Shown one piece after another: positions 44,901-56,600 of a stretch of 64,000 bases of DNA. The notes beneath the pieces are model-generated. The model was not told the DNA's origin and did no database searches. It was given only the letters and a program-made list of their open reading frames with translations. The position numbers and the translations under genes are program-made. Numbering within the stretch: position 1 is the stretch's first letter; each line of letters begins with the position of its first letter. Source of the stretch: Arachis hypogaea (Eukaryota; Streptophyta; Magnoliopsida; Fabales; Fabaceae); NCBI RefSeq assembly GCF_003086295.3, contig NC_092044.1:73370024-73434023 (forward strand), given 5' to 3'.

Positions 44901-45502
44901 TGGATGGAATTTATGGAGTGTGTAGTGGATGAATTTTTACCAAAATTGGGTTCAAAGACATATAATCCCTCTCTCATTTTGGCCAAATCAATCGTCCCTA
45001 AATTGTTGCTCTGTAAAGTGCAAGAAGAAGATAAAAAAGTGAGTTCACATATGAGTGCTGAAGTAATTTTTGAAACAGAGATAATATTAAAGTTGAAATG
45101 AGGTAAATAAAGAACATCACGAAGAACCAAGGATGGTGAAAATTGAACGATGCCTTTATAAGAAACAGTAGTTTGAGAACCATTTGGTAAATAAACAATA
45201 ATAGGAGAAATTTGTGTGTAAGAAATAAACCAAGACAAATTTGATGCAATGTGATCTGTGTCACCAGAATCAATGATCCAAGTATTCAAGAATGAATCTC
45301 GATTTGAAGAATTGTTAACAGTAGAAAAAGTATTGAAAGAACAAAGATAATGAGTAGTTAGACTTGGCAAAAGCTCAAGTTGGTTTGAAGGACGAGCTTC
45401 TTCATTGAAAGGAAGTGCCATGAAAGAAAAGTGTTGGGCTGACGAAAGGTCCAAAAGAGTCTCTGTATGAAATTGCTGGTGTGCCCTTTCTCCTTGATTC
45501 AT
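41906..45502 (-). pseudogene. Copia pol: protease, integrase, RT, RNase H
   Basis: One minus-strand frame starts MNQGERAHQQ at 45502. In order: protease motif IDSGDTDH (usual DSGATDH, about 45270), GAG-pre-integrase with CDICHLSKQKK, and integrase with HFDIWDPF, IRSDNGPEF and RVECKHQHIL (the three acidic residues). Then a long Ser/Pro spacer, and RT with WVYRIKRKPDGS, FSPVVK, QLDVNNAFLHGD and the catalytic LLVYVDD (about 42960). RNase H ends with YCDNQSALHIA and QLADIFTKPL. Stops at 42434-42436 (TGA) and 42338-42340 (TAA) interrupt the RNase H region. The frame is otherwise 1022 codons long. Non-autonomous because gag is missing and RNase H is broken. Confidence 0.9.
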
Positions 45503-45538
45503 GGATGTCAGCAGAGCTCAAGAGGAGCTCTGATACCA

Positions 45539-45867
45539 TGATAAAATGGAAAGAGTACGCAAAGATAATAAAATTGTGAAAGGATAATAATGAAAGAAAA
45601 GAAAAGATGAAGAAATTTTATTGATTGTTGATTGATTGAATTGTTCACTATGAAGGTAAAACTGAGTATATATAGAGCATTGGCCTATGAAAGATAAAAA
45701 TAAATAAAGATAAGATAAAGATAAGATATAGATAAAGATAAAGATAACTATAGGATAAGATAAAGACTAAAATTATGATTGAATTTGTGTATTGCGTTGG
45801 GCTGAATTTGTGAGTCGTGAGACGTCTTTATTGTTGTCATGGGTTAAGGTGGAAGAGTGATTTAATA
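45539..45867 (-). repeat. Copia 5' LTR
   Basis: Adjoins the TGGTATCAGAGC primer site. A TATA-like tatatatag lies at about 45669-45677. Confidence 0.9.
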
Positions 45868-45872
45868 TATTC

Positions 45873-48520
45873 TACTATTGACTATCACATGAAATAGATT
45901 AGAAATCGAATAATTGAGAAACTAGATTACAAAATACACACTATTTAGTATAGTGGACCTAAATTTTCTGTATGAATTCTTACGTTACTATTAAAAAAAT
46001 TTTCGTTTTTCTTATAATATGACAAATTATATTGAGGCTTGCAAAATTTTTCAACGAACAATTAATTAAATTTTTTTTAGCAAAGAAAATTTTTTTTAGA
46101 GATCATTATAACTATTTTAGTAATGACATTCTTAAAATTTAAAATTTTAATTGAACTTCTGTATGATATTTAAGGATGCATATTGTAACAAAAAAATTCA
46201 AACAATGAACAACATTCATATAGTACTTATGCGAAAGAGATAATAATCAAACTCCAATTAAAACGTGGTTAGCATTCAAATTCACAAGGCAAAGAATGAT
46301 CATACTCAACTTGTTGGTAGCTTTACACTAGATTCAACAGTGGACATTAACATACAAATTCATAATAAAATTGGCTCAAACAGAAAAAAAAAAAAGATAA
46401 AAAGGGAAAGACTTGTGAGAAAATGGAAGAAGATATCGACAAGGAATTCTTTAACTCCTAATTCATATCTAAAACTTAAGTAATTATAATTTTCTTATAA
46501 GCTAGTCTGTTACAATAACCAAATTCTTTTAACCTAAATAAAAAATTACTAATCATGAGAAGAGTTGGACCAACATGTATAGTGCAGTTAAGAAATACTT
46601 GGAAGTAAGATCAATACTACAATGTAGAAATCAAATTCTTCTACATGTGTAGATGTAAGATGTACACATATCGACTCCCAACGTGTCTGTTCGAGACTGA
46701 GTAGAGTGATTGTCTGATGTAGACCTGCTGCACACAGTAGATTGTAGAAAAGATTAGACTCTCAATTTTGCACTTAGTGTTAATTTGAAGGATTTTAATG
46801 AGTAGAATTTTATTTTATTTTATAAATATTTTCTTGACTAAAACGGGGCGGGTTGTTGGGCCTTTTTCCTTTGATTTTTTTGGGTTTCAATAATATTTTT
46901 GAGATGAGGACTATATGACTCTTTTTGTATAAACATTGTGCAGGCAAGTCCGAAAAAATAAAATCAATGTGCGGTATGTAGTTCAATGGCTTTACCATGA
47001 AGGGCATGTAATTTTGTTTTGGAAAAGCTATATTTAATCTTAAAGTGTGCATTATTGTATTTTATATTGCATTTTATAAATATTATAAATATTAAAATTT
47101 TATATATTTGATTTAAATTATTTATCAATACATATAATGTTTAAAATGTGGTTTCTATTATAATAATATATTAAAACTATTAAAACTAAGTTTATATTAA
47201 TAATTGTTAATAATAAAGATTGAAAAATAGAGACTAGATTAAGTTTATATATTGTGTTTGGTGTAAAATATGTTAGACTTAGTAGATGTCTCGATATCAT
47301 ATTTGGTTTAAGATAAATATAGAGACAAAGAGATAGATTTAAAATTTAACAAGTTAAATGAGAGTATTTATTGTTGTTAAGAGACGTCAAATGTCTTTGA
47401 ATACGAAAAATAAAACAAACTCAGTAATTTTATGCACATTGAATGCGTCACTTTTTTTGAATAATTAGATTTTATTAAATAAAAAAATATTATAAAAAGA
47501 GAATATTGATAGATTTTATAAATATAAAATATATTAATATATAAATATAATATTTTTTAATATATATTATTTTAAAATAGCAAGTGCAATCTTTTTTTTA
47601 AATAAATAAATATAAAGTATATAAATACATATAAAAATATTTTTATTTATTAAAATTAATTATCATGCAGTATTATTTGTAATTACAAAATATAATAGTT
47701 ATATTATTTGAAAATAATTAAATTATTAGTTAAAAAATAAAAAAAAAACAATCTAATAGTTAATTTTGTTAAATATGTATTATTGTATAATATAATTTTT
47801 TATGCAAATATTTGTAAACGTGCATCTTATTCAAAATATTATATGTTCACAAAATTATCCTTTGATATTAACATATACTTTAAAATATTATATATAACAC
47901 ATGAAAATGTTGATTTTTTAATTTTTTATCCTTTCAAAAAAATATTTTTTAAATTTTTTATTTATTTTCTTAAAAAAATAAAATAAACAACAACATTAAG
48001 GTTAGACTAGGATTTTCAGTTTTTTGCAGAGAGTTCCAATCAAACTGTGAAATCTAACTTTGGGCCCAGGTCCAATATATTTTACCTAATGCTAATTACG
48101 GTTATTTCTAAACATTTTTATCAGCGATAAATCCAATTAGAAGTAGTCCTTACAGTAGAAGATCTCTTTTCTAATATGGACCCCATTCTTCAGTAATTGT
48201 CTGCTGTGAAGTTACTCTATTACCCAATGTTGAACATAGAAAACTCGTAGTTAGTTTGGTCCAAATATTTTCAAAGAATTAGAGTTTGTACCCAACTACA
48301 ATCAAACACAAATTTGAATCAAATCTAAAACGTATTCCATAATGAAACAGGCTCACAACGATAATCAAATTCCAAAACTCCTAACTCATATCTGAAATCG
48401 AAAATTTAAGGGGAAAAAAAGCAGCAAAATTAAGTAAGAAGAAGGAGAAGAAATTCACTAAAAAAGCAAAAGGTAATGTCACCGAAATGCAAAAGTAGGG
48501 AAAGCAGAGAAGAATTAAAC
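45873..48520. other. AT-rich intergenic DNA
   Basis: No gene, RNA or complete element recognised. Short frames at 46265-46483 and 46810-47052 have no recognisable motif. 47080-48000 is over 75% A+T by eye, with many homopolymer runs. Confidence 0.5.
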
Positions 48521-48529
48521 TCCGAAATC

Positions 48530-49240
48530 TGTTTGGTGAACTTTTAAAAAAGAATTTTTTTTTAGTTTTTTTTTTAAGATTTTATAAAAAAAAGTAAAAA
48601 TAATTTTAAGTTTGGATATCTCATACAAAAGAATTTTTTTATCTATCAATTATCTTTAGGTATAATGATATAAAAATATTTATTTATTAAACATGAAAAA
48701 TATCTTTTTTTTAAGAAAAAAGATCTTTTAAAAAAAGATGTAAAATTACATATTTGTTTGGGTGTTATCATTTTGATAAAAAATTATCTTTTTTTTCAAT
48801 AAAAAAGAATTTTTTTTATTATTTAGTATGTTTGGTAAATTTCTAGTAATAAAAGCAAAAGTACTAAAAAAATAAAAAAAATATCTTTTTTGAGAAGCTA
48901 CAATCTACATCTTTTTTTAAAAGGTTTTTTTCTTAAAAAAAGATTTTTTTTTGCATAATAAATAAACAAAAAGTACTTTTATATTGTTATGCCCAAACAT
49001 AATTAATAGATAAAAATATCTTTTTGCATTAGATATCTAAACATAAGATTACTTTTACTTTTCCATAAGATCTTTTAAAAAAAGATAAATAAAAAAATAT
49101 TTTTTTAGAATTTCACCCAAGCCCTTTTTTATTACTAAAAATTTGCTAAATACGTTAAAAAAATAAAAAAATATATTTTTTATTATAAAAAATATTTTTT
49201 TATCAAAATAATAGCGTCGAAACAAACACTAAATCAAAGT
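48530..49240. repeat. AT-rich MITE-like cluster
   Basis: Repeated phrases (gtttggataat/c, atctaaacataa, gatcttttaaaaaaagat, ctaataaaagcaaaagtac) occur in both orientations, and the segment begins with tgtttggt and ends with aaacaaacac. Two or three foldback MITE copies next to or inside one another fit best. Confidence 0.45.
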
Positions 49241-49640
49241 TGAAATCAAGAATTAGAAAAAAAAAGGGGGACATCAAGCAAGAAAAAGAGAAAAACTCAT
49301 CAAAATACAAAAGATAATGTGATCAAAATATAAAAGTAGAAAAGACAGATAACAAAGAGATAGCAAATGTGAGTAAGCAAATCATAATTAAGAGTGGAGG
49401 AGACGGTGGTTTTAGTAAATGTAAAGAGTAAAAGAAAAAGGGTCTGTCTTTAATAAGCTCAAGTCTTTTGAACTTTTCAAATATGTACAATAAATAATTT
49501 ATGAATATGACCCATATAGGGGGTTTAATAATTATTATTATTTTTTTATATTTACCACACATATTTTTAAAATTCAATGAAACCCTAATTTCTTTCCTGT
49601 AAACTCACTACACCCCTTCTCTATTCATAGGGACACAACC
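49241..49640. other. AT-rich spacer before gene fragments
   Basis: No gene recognised. A poly-A-rich repeat of 'caagcaagaaaaag' at 49270 echoes 48430. Confidence 0.35.
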
Positions 49641-49644
49641 ACCT

Positions 49645-50013
49645 ACTCCACTCTTCTCTGATCTTCGCTGTTGCCGTCGCCGTCGCTGTCACCATTCAGC
49701 CCAGCACTTTCTGCCAATCTCCACCCATCTCCCGACATCGTTCTAGCCTCTCTCTCCTCGTCGTTCATTCGGAGTATCCCTTTTCTCTTTTCGAGTCGTT
49801 TGTTATTAGCCTTAGTACGCCATCGTTCTCTCTGCCATCGTCGTGGCACCTGCGGGCGTCGTTGTTCTCACTCCTCAATGGCGTCGTCCTTAGCAGGCAA
49901 TGAGCTATGGTGTGGATCTCAGCGAGTTGAGCGTCGACGTCAGCGCCGTGGTGCTCCATCTCCCCCTTTATCCTCTACTTCCAGAGTTCCAATGGAGTCT
50001 CAACCTCAAGTAT
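49645..50013 (+). pseudogene. GC-rich exon-like fragment of unknown identity
   Basis: A GC-rich island stands in AT-rich DNA. The frame from 49671 is open for 114 codons and rich in Ser, Arg and Leu; no domain is recognised. It precedes the NPH3-like exons by about 120 bp and might be their displaced 5' exon or captured UTR sequence. Confidence 0.3.
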
Positions 50014-50133
50014 AAATTTGCTTCATTGATTTCATTTTTTTTCCTTTTATGTTCTTGTTGAATGAATCTGCTTCATTGATTTCATTTTATTTGTTCTTTT
50101 TATGTTTTTTGGAACCTTCCCAGTGGCACCAAA

Positions 50134-50538
50134 ATGGTGTTGCTACTTAATGATTGGAAACAACCAGATGGTGAGGCAGCTGGCCTCTTAGGACAAGCTC
50201 TTGGACAATTGGGTGCCAATTTTTCTCCTGATCTCCATTTCAAACGTTGTGAATTTGAAGCATTGATTAGAGTGGTTCCAGATGCTGCAAGGGAATCTCA
50301 TGATCAGTTATACATTGCCATAGATATTTCTCTAAAGGTACTTTATTTTTTGCTTAAATTGTATTCATTAAGATGTTGTTCCTGATTGAATTCACTTTGA
50401 TGCTTAATTAAAGGCTTCTGCTGATATAATTTATAGGTTCATGCAGGAATAAGTGATCATGAAAATATGAGAATATGTTCCACATTGAAGCATGAAAAGT
50501 TTCCAGCTGAAACTGTGAGACATCTTAATATGATCTGA
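50134..50538 (+). pseudogene. NPH3-domain (BTB/POZ-NPH3 family) gene fragment
   Basis: NPH3-family proteins are adaptor subunits of CUL3 ubiquitin ligases, best known in phototropism. The fragment has two exons with GT-AG splice sites. The first, 50134-50337, reads FEALIRVVPDAARESHDQLY then IAIDISLK. The second, 50437-50538, reads VHAGISDHENMRICSTLKHE then KFPAETVRHLN, and ends in a TGA. These match the conserved NPH3 block (P..AR.SHD.LYRAIDIYLK.HP..S..E...ICS.L). The BTB domain and the rest of NPH3 are absent. It is a truncated copy, probably not functional. Confidence 0.65.
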
Positions 50539-50559
50539 AAGATGAAAATCTAACCATGC

Positions 50560-51370
50560 GGTTAGAAACATCATCAATTCATACCAATTATTAATAGCAG
50601 CCACTAGTTTTTTTTACTATTAATTAATTGGATCAGTTGAAACTTTAAATAATACTAAGTTAAGAGCATCATCTAAATACATAGAAAGTTTTCTCATTGG
50701 GTGTAAATCCTGATAATGAAGCACATACTCTAAAGCTCCCAAAACACTAATGAGAACATTCAGCAACAAATCCTGAAAAAAACTTTGTTCTTTCGTATTA
50801 TAGTAAAACATCCTATCCTTGGTTGCTAGAGGGAGAACTTTTATCTCATAATCACTTGAAAGAACAAGCGCTCTAACCTCTTGTTGGTGTTTGAAACTTT
50901 AAAGAACTGACATCTTCTGTTGTTTCCCTATAACAAGTGCCTCACATTCGTTCTTCATTTGGTCATAAGGTACTGGAGTTGAAGAAATGGAGAGACTTGC
51001 CACTTGTCGTACAGTTTTCAAAACCTGCCCATATGATAATTCTCTTAGCATATCTTTAACAGTAGAAAAAACAATCAAATAGCCAATCATCTAGCCCTAA
51101 ATATAAAACTGTATAAACTTTTACCAATTCTAAAAGTTTATTAACACTTACGATGTCAGGGTTCTGCATAGATAATAATGACATGCAATCTGACTGACTT
51201 CCACCTCGTTCAAGGCCAATCTCTTCATCAGCCAGAGTTACTGGAGCAACAATCTAGAAAACAAAATCATTATAAAACTAATAACAAAAATATTAAACAA
51301 CCACATAAACGTAGACACTATTTGAACAATTTTACCTCATTAAAATCTGGAAATTCGATCTGAGCTAGTG
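50560..51370 (-). pseudogene. Unidentified minus-strand gene fragments
   Basis: Two or three exon-like stretches occur: about 51255-51150 (LADEEIGLERGGSQSDCMSL), 51050-50899 (QVLKTVRQVASLSISS, then PVPYDQMKNECEALVIGKQQ and a stop) and 50811-50620. Splice-like gt/ag sites separate them. I do not recognise the family. The fragments look like a decayed gene lying back to back with the NPH3 fragment. Confidence 0.35.
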
Positions 51371-51378
51371 GAGAGTAG

Positions 51379-51600
51379 ATGAGTAGGGAGAGTGATCATG
51401 CGGAGGAGGATCTCGAAAAAACTGAAGAGGCACTGCGTCTGAAACAAATTCAAAGGAATTTGGTGGAATCAAAAGAAAGAAGTATCAAGAATCAGGAGAA
51501 TTTAGATGAAATCGAGAAATTGGGTTTAAACAGGAAGGCACCTGATACAGAAGAGCATAGAGCAAGAAACACCAGAGTCACAAAGGTCTTCCAGCAGTAA
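51379..51600 (+). CDS. Short coiled-coil-like open frame, unknown
   Basis: 73 codons from ATG at 51379, strongly charged (Glu/Lys/Arg-rich) and helical in character (DLEKTEEALRLKQIQRNL). No homologue recognised. No promoter or splice context is evident; it could be an exon remnant. Confidence 0.25.
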   Translation: MSRESDHAEEDLEKTEEALRLKQIQRNLVESKERSIKNQENLDEIEKLGLNRKAPDTEEHRARNTRVTKVFQQ

Positions 51601-51790
51601 GCAGCAGAATTGCAGAAATGAGAGTTTGGGTCTCAAATTTTATATGGGACAATTTTAAAATATTAAAAGACTTGTTATCTTTTAGTGTAATTCTTAATAA
51701 GTTATTTATAAATTAAATTCTAACCTTTAGATCGTTTATCAATCTAATCTAATGGTTCAAATTTTATGGTGCATCAAATAAGTTCAAAAC

Positions 51791-51801
51791 ACTTGAGCTG
51801 A
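51791..51801. repeat. LINE target duplication, 3' side
   Basis: acttgagctga, identical to 56257-56267; the poly-A tail of the LINE (T-run on the plus strand) starts immediately after. Confidence 0.85.
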
Positions 51802-54800
51802 TTTTTTTTGTGACTAAAATAAACTAAACAAAGAAAAACAAAACAAAGGAACTGCTTAAATAGAGGGACAGTCCTGTTTAAGACTACTCTTAAACTCCTC
51901 CCAAGGTGAAGGAAGCTCCACATGCGAAAGTTGTAACTTTATCGCCATCTTTGCCATAGTATCTGCTACCGTGTTTGCATCTCTCATAATCAAATGAAAG
52001 TCAACACGCCAATTCCAATGCATGATATCTCTTATTTTGAGCACCAATGGATCAATAAACCCAAAACCATCTTGAGTAACAAGATTAAATACTTCCACAC
52101 AATCCGTCTCACAAATAAAATCTAGTTGACCCACATCCCAAGCTAAGAGATATCCTCTCCAAATAGCAAACAATTCTCCTTGAAGAATACTATTACTCTC
52201 AATCATTCCCAAACACCCCCTTTGCCAACTCCCATTATAATCTCTAATAACACAAGCAAAACCAACATTATCATCCGAACCAAAATAACTAGCATCACAA
52301 TTAATGTTAAAAGTACCAATGGATGGAAGATTCCAAAAACCATTTAGAGTAGAGGAAAGGGACATACGTTGTAATTCAAAAATATTCCTAAGCTCATTTT
52401 CTGAAGTTAATGCCAGACAAATCACTTTTTCCGGAGGCCAAGTTTCATGAGGATTAAAGATGTCACTATTCCTTGCTCGCCATATCCACCAAAGTCCCAA
52501 AAAGAACTTGAACGGATGTCCTCTGCTATGATACAAGAACCAGTTCTTCAAATCCAAAGGATGACAAGAAATATCTAACCGATGCTAGACAAGCTGAGCT
52601 TTTGGACAATCCCGAATACAATATAAAACCGATTCTTGGCTAGAAAGACATCTTGGACACCTATTCGATGATGACATCCCTCTTCTAAAGCGAAAACTTG
52701 CAGTAGGAAGAGCCTCCTTAAGATACAACCAAGCCAAAAACTGGTGCTTTTCTGGAACAAGCTGACACCAGAGCCAAAGCCAATTCTCCCTCTCCTCCCA
52801 ACCAAATAGCTGCTTACACAACCACAAGTAACCATTGCGTGAGTCATAGACTTTGGTAGCAGACCCACACCAATACCAACTCACTTCCAGACCTGCTTGT
52901 TCATCTGGATTGTAAGAGAGAATATTACCTTTCAGATTTTGAGATAAAGGAGAATAAAAAGTATCCAAATGCCACCTACCAACCGACCAAATATCTTGTA
53001 TCCGGAGATTCGAATAAGAAATATGAACATAATCCATCTCATTAGATAACCGCCCTTCTCTCCTCCAGCTAAAAAACCAAAAATTCTGGTTCAAATCTCT
53101 AATACACCAAGTAAACCCATCCTTCAACACTTCCCAAGCCTTACAAAGACACCTCCAAATGGGAGAGTCCTTGTTCTTAGGATAACTAAAACAGTCATAT
53201 AGAGATGATCGGTATTTGACATCCAACAATTGGACCCATAACTTATTTGGCTGTTGGAAAAAAGTCCAAACTAGCTTCCCAAAAAGAGCAATATTTATAC
53301 AATAAGGATCTCTAATCCCCAAACCTCCATATTTTTTTGGAGTAACCAGCACTTTCCAACTAACAACATTCAATCCTCTTCCATCAGCTTGCCCTTTCCA
53401 AAGAAAATTCATCATCATAGACTCCAATTTACTAATGACTCCTTTGGAAAAAATAGAGACCTGTATCTGGTACGTGGGAATAGCGGCTGCAACAGAATTA
53501 ACCAAGCAGAGTCTACCAGCTCAATTGAATAAACTCCCTTTCCAGCTTGCTAGCCTACTCTGAATCTTATCCAGGACACCATTGAAAGCTGAACAGGTCA
53601 CCCGAAAATGGCTAAGGGTAACTCCAAGATACTTGCCCAAGTCCTGGACAAATCTGATAGAGGATACCCCAGTAAAAACCTCTTTTCTTGTTACAGAGAC
53701 ATTCTTGGAGCAAAGCGCTTTAGACTTCTCTACATTAATCTTCATCCCAGATGCTTTGCAAAAAGTCTCTAAAACCAACATCACATTTTGCACTTGTCTC
53801 TTTTTAGCTTTACAGAATAGAAGCAAGTCATCCATAAACATTAAGTGGGATATTCTTGGTCCCCCTCTAGAAATAGCAACCGGCTCTCACAAGCCCAAAT
53901 CAACCTGATGACTAATAAATCATGCCAATCGCTCCATACACAACACAAAAAGATAGGGTGATATAGGGTCTCCTTGTCTAAGACCTCGACTAGGAGTAAA
54001 GTCATTCAGACGATTTTCATTCCAAAGAATAGATAAGGAAGAAGCAGTGACACAATTCATAATCAAATTAATTGTAGGAATAGGAAAACCAAAGCTCTTA
54101 AGGGTATGAGCTAAAAACCTCCAGTCAACTCTGTCATAAGATTTCTCTAGATCAATCTTAAAGGCCAGTGTGCCTTTCTTTGATTTAGTCTTCTTCATAA
54201 AGTGGAGGTCTTCTTGAGAAATAATGATGTTGTCAGAAGTTCCTCGTCCCAGAATAAATCCTCCTTGAAAGCGGGCCAACAATCTCCGCAAGATGAGGGC
54301 GAAGACTATTAACAAGGACCTTCGTGATGATCTTGTAAACTACATTACAGAGACTAATCGGCCTAAAATTTTTCATAGATACCGGTAATTCAACTTTTGG
54401 AATAAGAACCAGCAAAGTCTCCATCATTCTCAGATCAAGAGTAACACCGGAGAATACCTGCTTAACCATTTTCCAAACATCAAGACCAATGATCTCCCAA
54501 TATTCTTTGAAGAAGAAAGCTTGAAACCCATCAGGACCCGGAGCTTTAAAAGAATTCATGTGAAAAACAGCTGTTTTGACTTCCTCCATAGTAACTGGTG
54601 CCATAAGATTATTGCAATCTTCCTCATTCAGAGAAGGAAGAGGCACATCACCAAGGCAACCCAAATTAACATCATCCAAACGACAGAATAAGCTTTTATA
54701 GAAAGACTCTGCTTCTTGACTCAGAACCTCTAGATCAGTTTCCCACACTCCATCCTTGAGAAAAAGGCCATGAATCTTATTATGCTTCCTTCGCACAAGA

Positions 54801-56256
54801 GTTTGAATATGAAAGAATCTTGTATTCCTATCCCCAAACCTTACCCACTGCTTTCTGGACTTTTGAAACCATAGAAGTTCTTCTTGCACTAAAGTATTAT
54901 TATAATCATCAAGCAACTGTTGCTCTTTCTGACGCAAATAAATACTATCCACCACTTCCAAACGCTTTTGTAAATAATTAATCTGCTACTCTAATTCACA
55001 TTTCTTAACAAAAATGTTACCAAATACTTTCGAGTTAAACTCTAGTGAATTCTTCTGTACTTTCAAAAGCTTGCCATGAATTCCTCTATTACCAAACCAC
55101 CATGACTGATTCACAATATCCCTATACCCAGGATGAGTAGCCCAAGCAGCAACAAATCAGAAAAGTCGATTCCCTTTAGGTTGAGGATGACCTTTACAAC
55201 GCACCAGAATAGGGCAATGATCAGATTGAAGACTATTTAAAACTTCTGCATAAGCCTCTGAAAAGATAGATAACCAACTACTATTTATACAGACTCGATT
55301 AAGCTTTTTTGCCACGTCAACATAATTTTTCACCCTCCTGTACCAAGAAAATTACCTCCCAATAGTCTTCAGATCAAACAAACCACTATCCCCTAATGAA
55401 GTAGCAAACATGTCTGCTCTTTGATGAGAAAATTGACAACCCTTAGATTCATGAGAAAATTTGACTTCATTAAAATCACCAAGAACGATCCAAGGTCCTT
55501 GAAAAATCATGGATTGTGCAACAAGATAATCCCAAAGGAGAACCCTTTTATTAAATTGAGGACTGCCATAAATACCATTACACCTCCAAATTAAAGTATC
55601 AAATTGAACCTCAACAGTAACACCCTGATCAAAAGTATCAATGAACTTACAACAAACACCCTTCATAGAGGATAGAAACCAAATACCTCCCCTATGCTCC
55701 TCTACTTCTACTATACCAATAGAGTGATACCCCAACCTTTCCCAAAACAATTTTAAATGCTGAAAAGGAGAGTGTGTTTCAACCACAATAAAAAAAGGTC
55801 TAAATTTTCTAACAAGTTCCTTACAATGCGCCCGGGCTAACTTATTAGAAACACCCATAATATTCCAGACAAACATATTTAAACTTCCATAAATAATAGG
55901 GACAGAATAAATAAGAACATAAACTATAAATAGAATCACCAACCTCAATAGGTGGTTTGTCCTGCAGTACTGGCATACTCTGATCCTCAATAATTACCAC
56001 TTTCGGACCCCTAATACTGTATCTGTCATGCTTCCATCTACTAAGGTTTCTTCCGTTGTGCCACCATTTTTATAACCTGGCGAGTTCTGTAGGGAGGAAA
56101 GCCGAGGACGCTTCCGTAGAGAAATTTCATGACGTGCAGGAGTTCTGCGCGATGAAGATGGCGCAATTTCATGTTTTTTTCACTTCCCCATCCTAATGCC
56201 AATTAATTTGCCTCTATCATCGTACAAATTGAGTCTTGGAATCCTTCTTAAACCAT
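51802..56256 (-). mobile_element. L1-type LINE, 5'-truncated (4.45 kb)
   Basis: A minus-strand non-LTR retrotransposon with a short A-tail at 51802-51809 and an 11-bp target duplication. ORF2 has endonuclease, RT, zf-RVT and RNase H regions in that order, as in plant L1 elements. Only the last roughly 60 codons of a possible ORF1 remain (about 56190-56010, basic HEIAPSSSRRTPARHEISL...). The duplication lies outside this point, so the copy was truncated at insertion. It sits about 345 bp upstream of the start codon of the HLB1-like gene. Confidence 0.9.
51856..55990 (-). pseudogene. LINE ORF2: endonuclease, reverse transcriptase, RNase H
   Basis: Target-primed reverse transcription enzyme. 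Endonuclease at about 55890-55352 has FVWNIMGVSNKLARAHC, ETHSP and VLGDFNEV. RT at about 54560-53780 has FKAPGPDGFQAFFFKEYW, FRPISLCNVVYKI, AFKIDLEKSYDRVDW, RQGDPISPYLF and FMDDLLLF (the usual YADD/FADD catalytic box, with Met). A zinc-binding zf-RVT region is at about 52870-52600 (CPRCLSSQESVLYCIRDCP). RNase H at 52290-51910 has INCDASYF and ELFAIWRGYLLAW. Stops interrupt the frame at about 55352, 55140, 54990, 53920 and 53521, and one frameshift lies near 54275. Not functional. Confidence 0.9.
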
Positions 56257-56267
56257 ACTTGAGCTGA
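56257..56267. repeat. LINE target duplication, 5' side
   Basis: acttgagctga, matching 51791-51801. Confidence 0.85.
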
Positions 56268-56600
56268 ATTTAAACACACCCAAAAAAAGGAAATTAATTT
56301 TTCAATTTTTAAAAATTATGTCTGTATAACATAAAAATATAATAGTTAATTTTACCATACACCTCATCTGACTTGGAGGGAAAATAACATAGATTAGATG
56401 AAAGTTTCTATAGAAAATGTTAAATTAAATTAGATAAAAGTTAAAATATCGTCGTCCTCCTCAGTCTTGTGTTTATTCGTTCTCCATTGTCACTAACCTC
56501 TGCTTCTGACCACACCAATCCCCTATCTCTTTCCCTCTCTGTTCTTCAACTGTGCCTGTGACTGCGATCACACGAAAGCTCTCTTCGCTTAAACCCCAAA
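56268..56600 (+). promoter_or_regulatory. Upstream region and 5' UTR of the HLB1-like gene
   Basis: AT-rich to 56440, then a pyrimidine-rich, GC-richer stretch (56450-56590) typical of a plant 5' UTR. No clear TATA box is placed. The LINE has replaced or displaced whatever lay further upstream. Confidence 0.45.

Larger units (their letters stand above)
41667..45867 (-). mobile_element. Ty1/copia retrotransposon without gag (4.2 kb)
   Basis: Two LTRs of 328 and 329 bp (41667-41994, 45539-45867) are flanked by tattc duplications (41662-41666, 45868-45872). The primer site TGGTATCAGAGC (minus strand, 45538-45527) abuts the 5' LTR. A G-rich tract (GCGGGGGCA) adjoins the 3' LTR at 41995-42003. 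Only protease-integrase-RT-RNase H is present, starting about 25 bp after the primer site; no gag or zinc knuckle precedes it. The two LTRs differ at only a few positions, suggesting a fairly young insertion. Confidence 0.9.
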
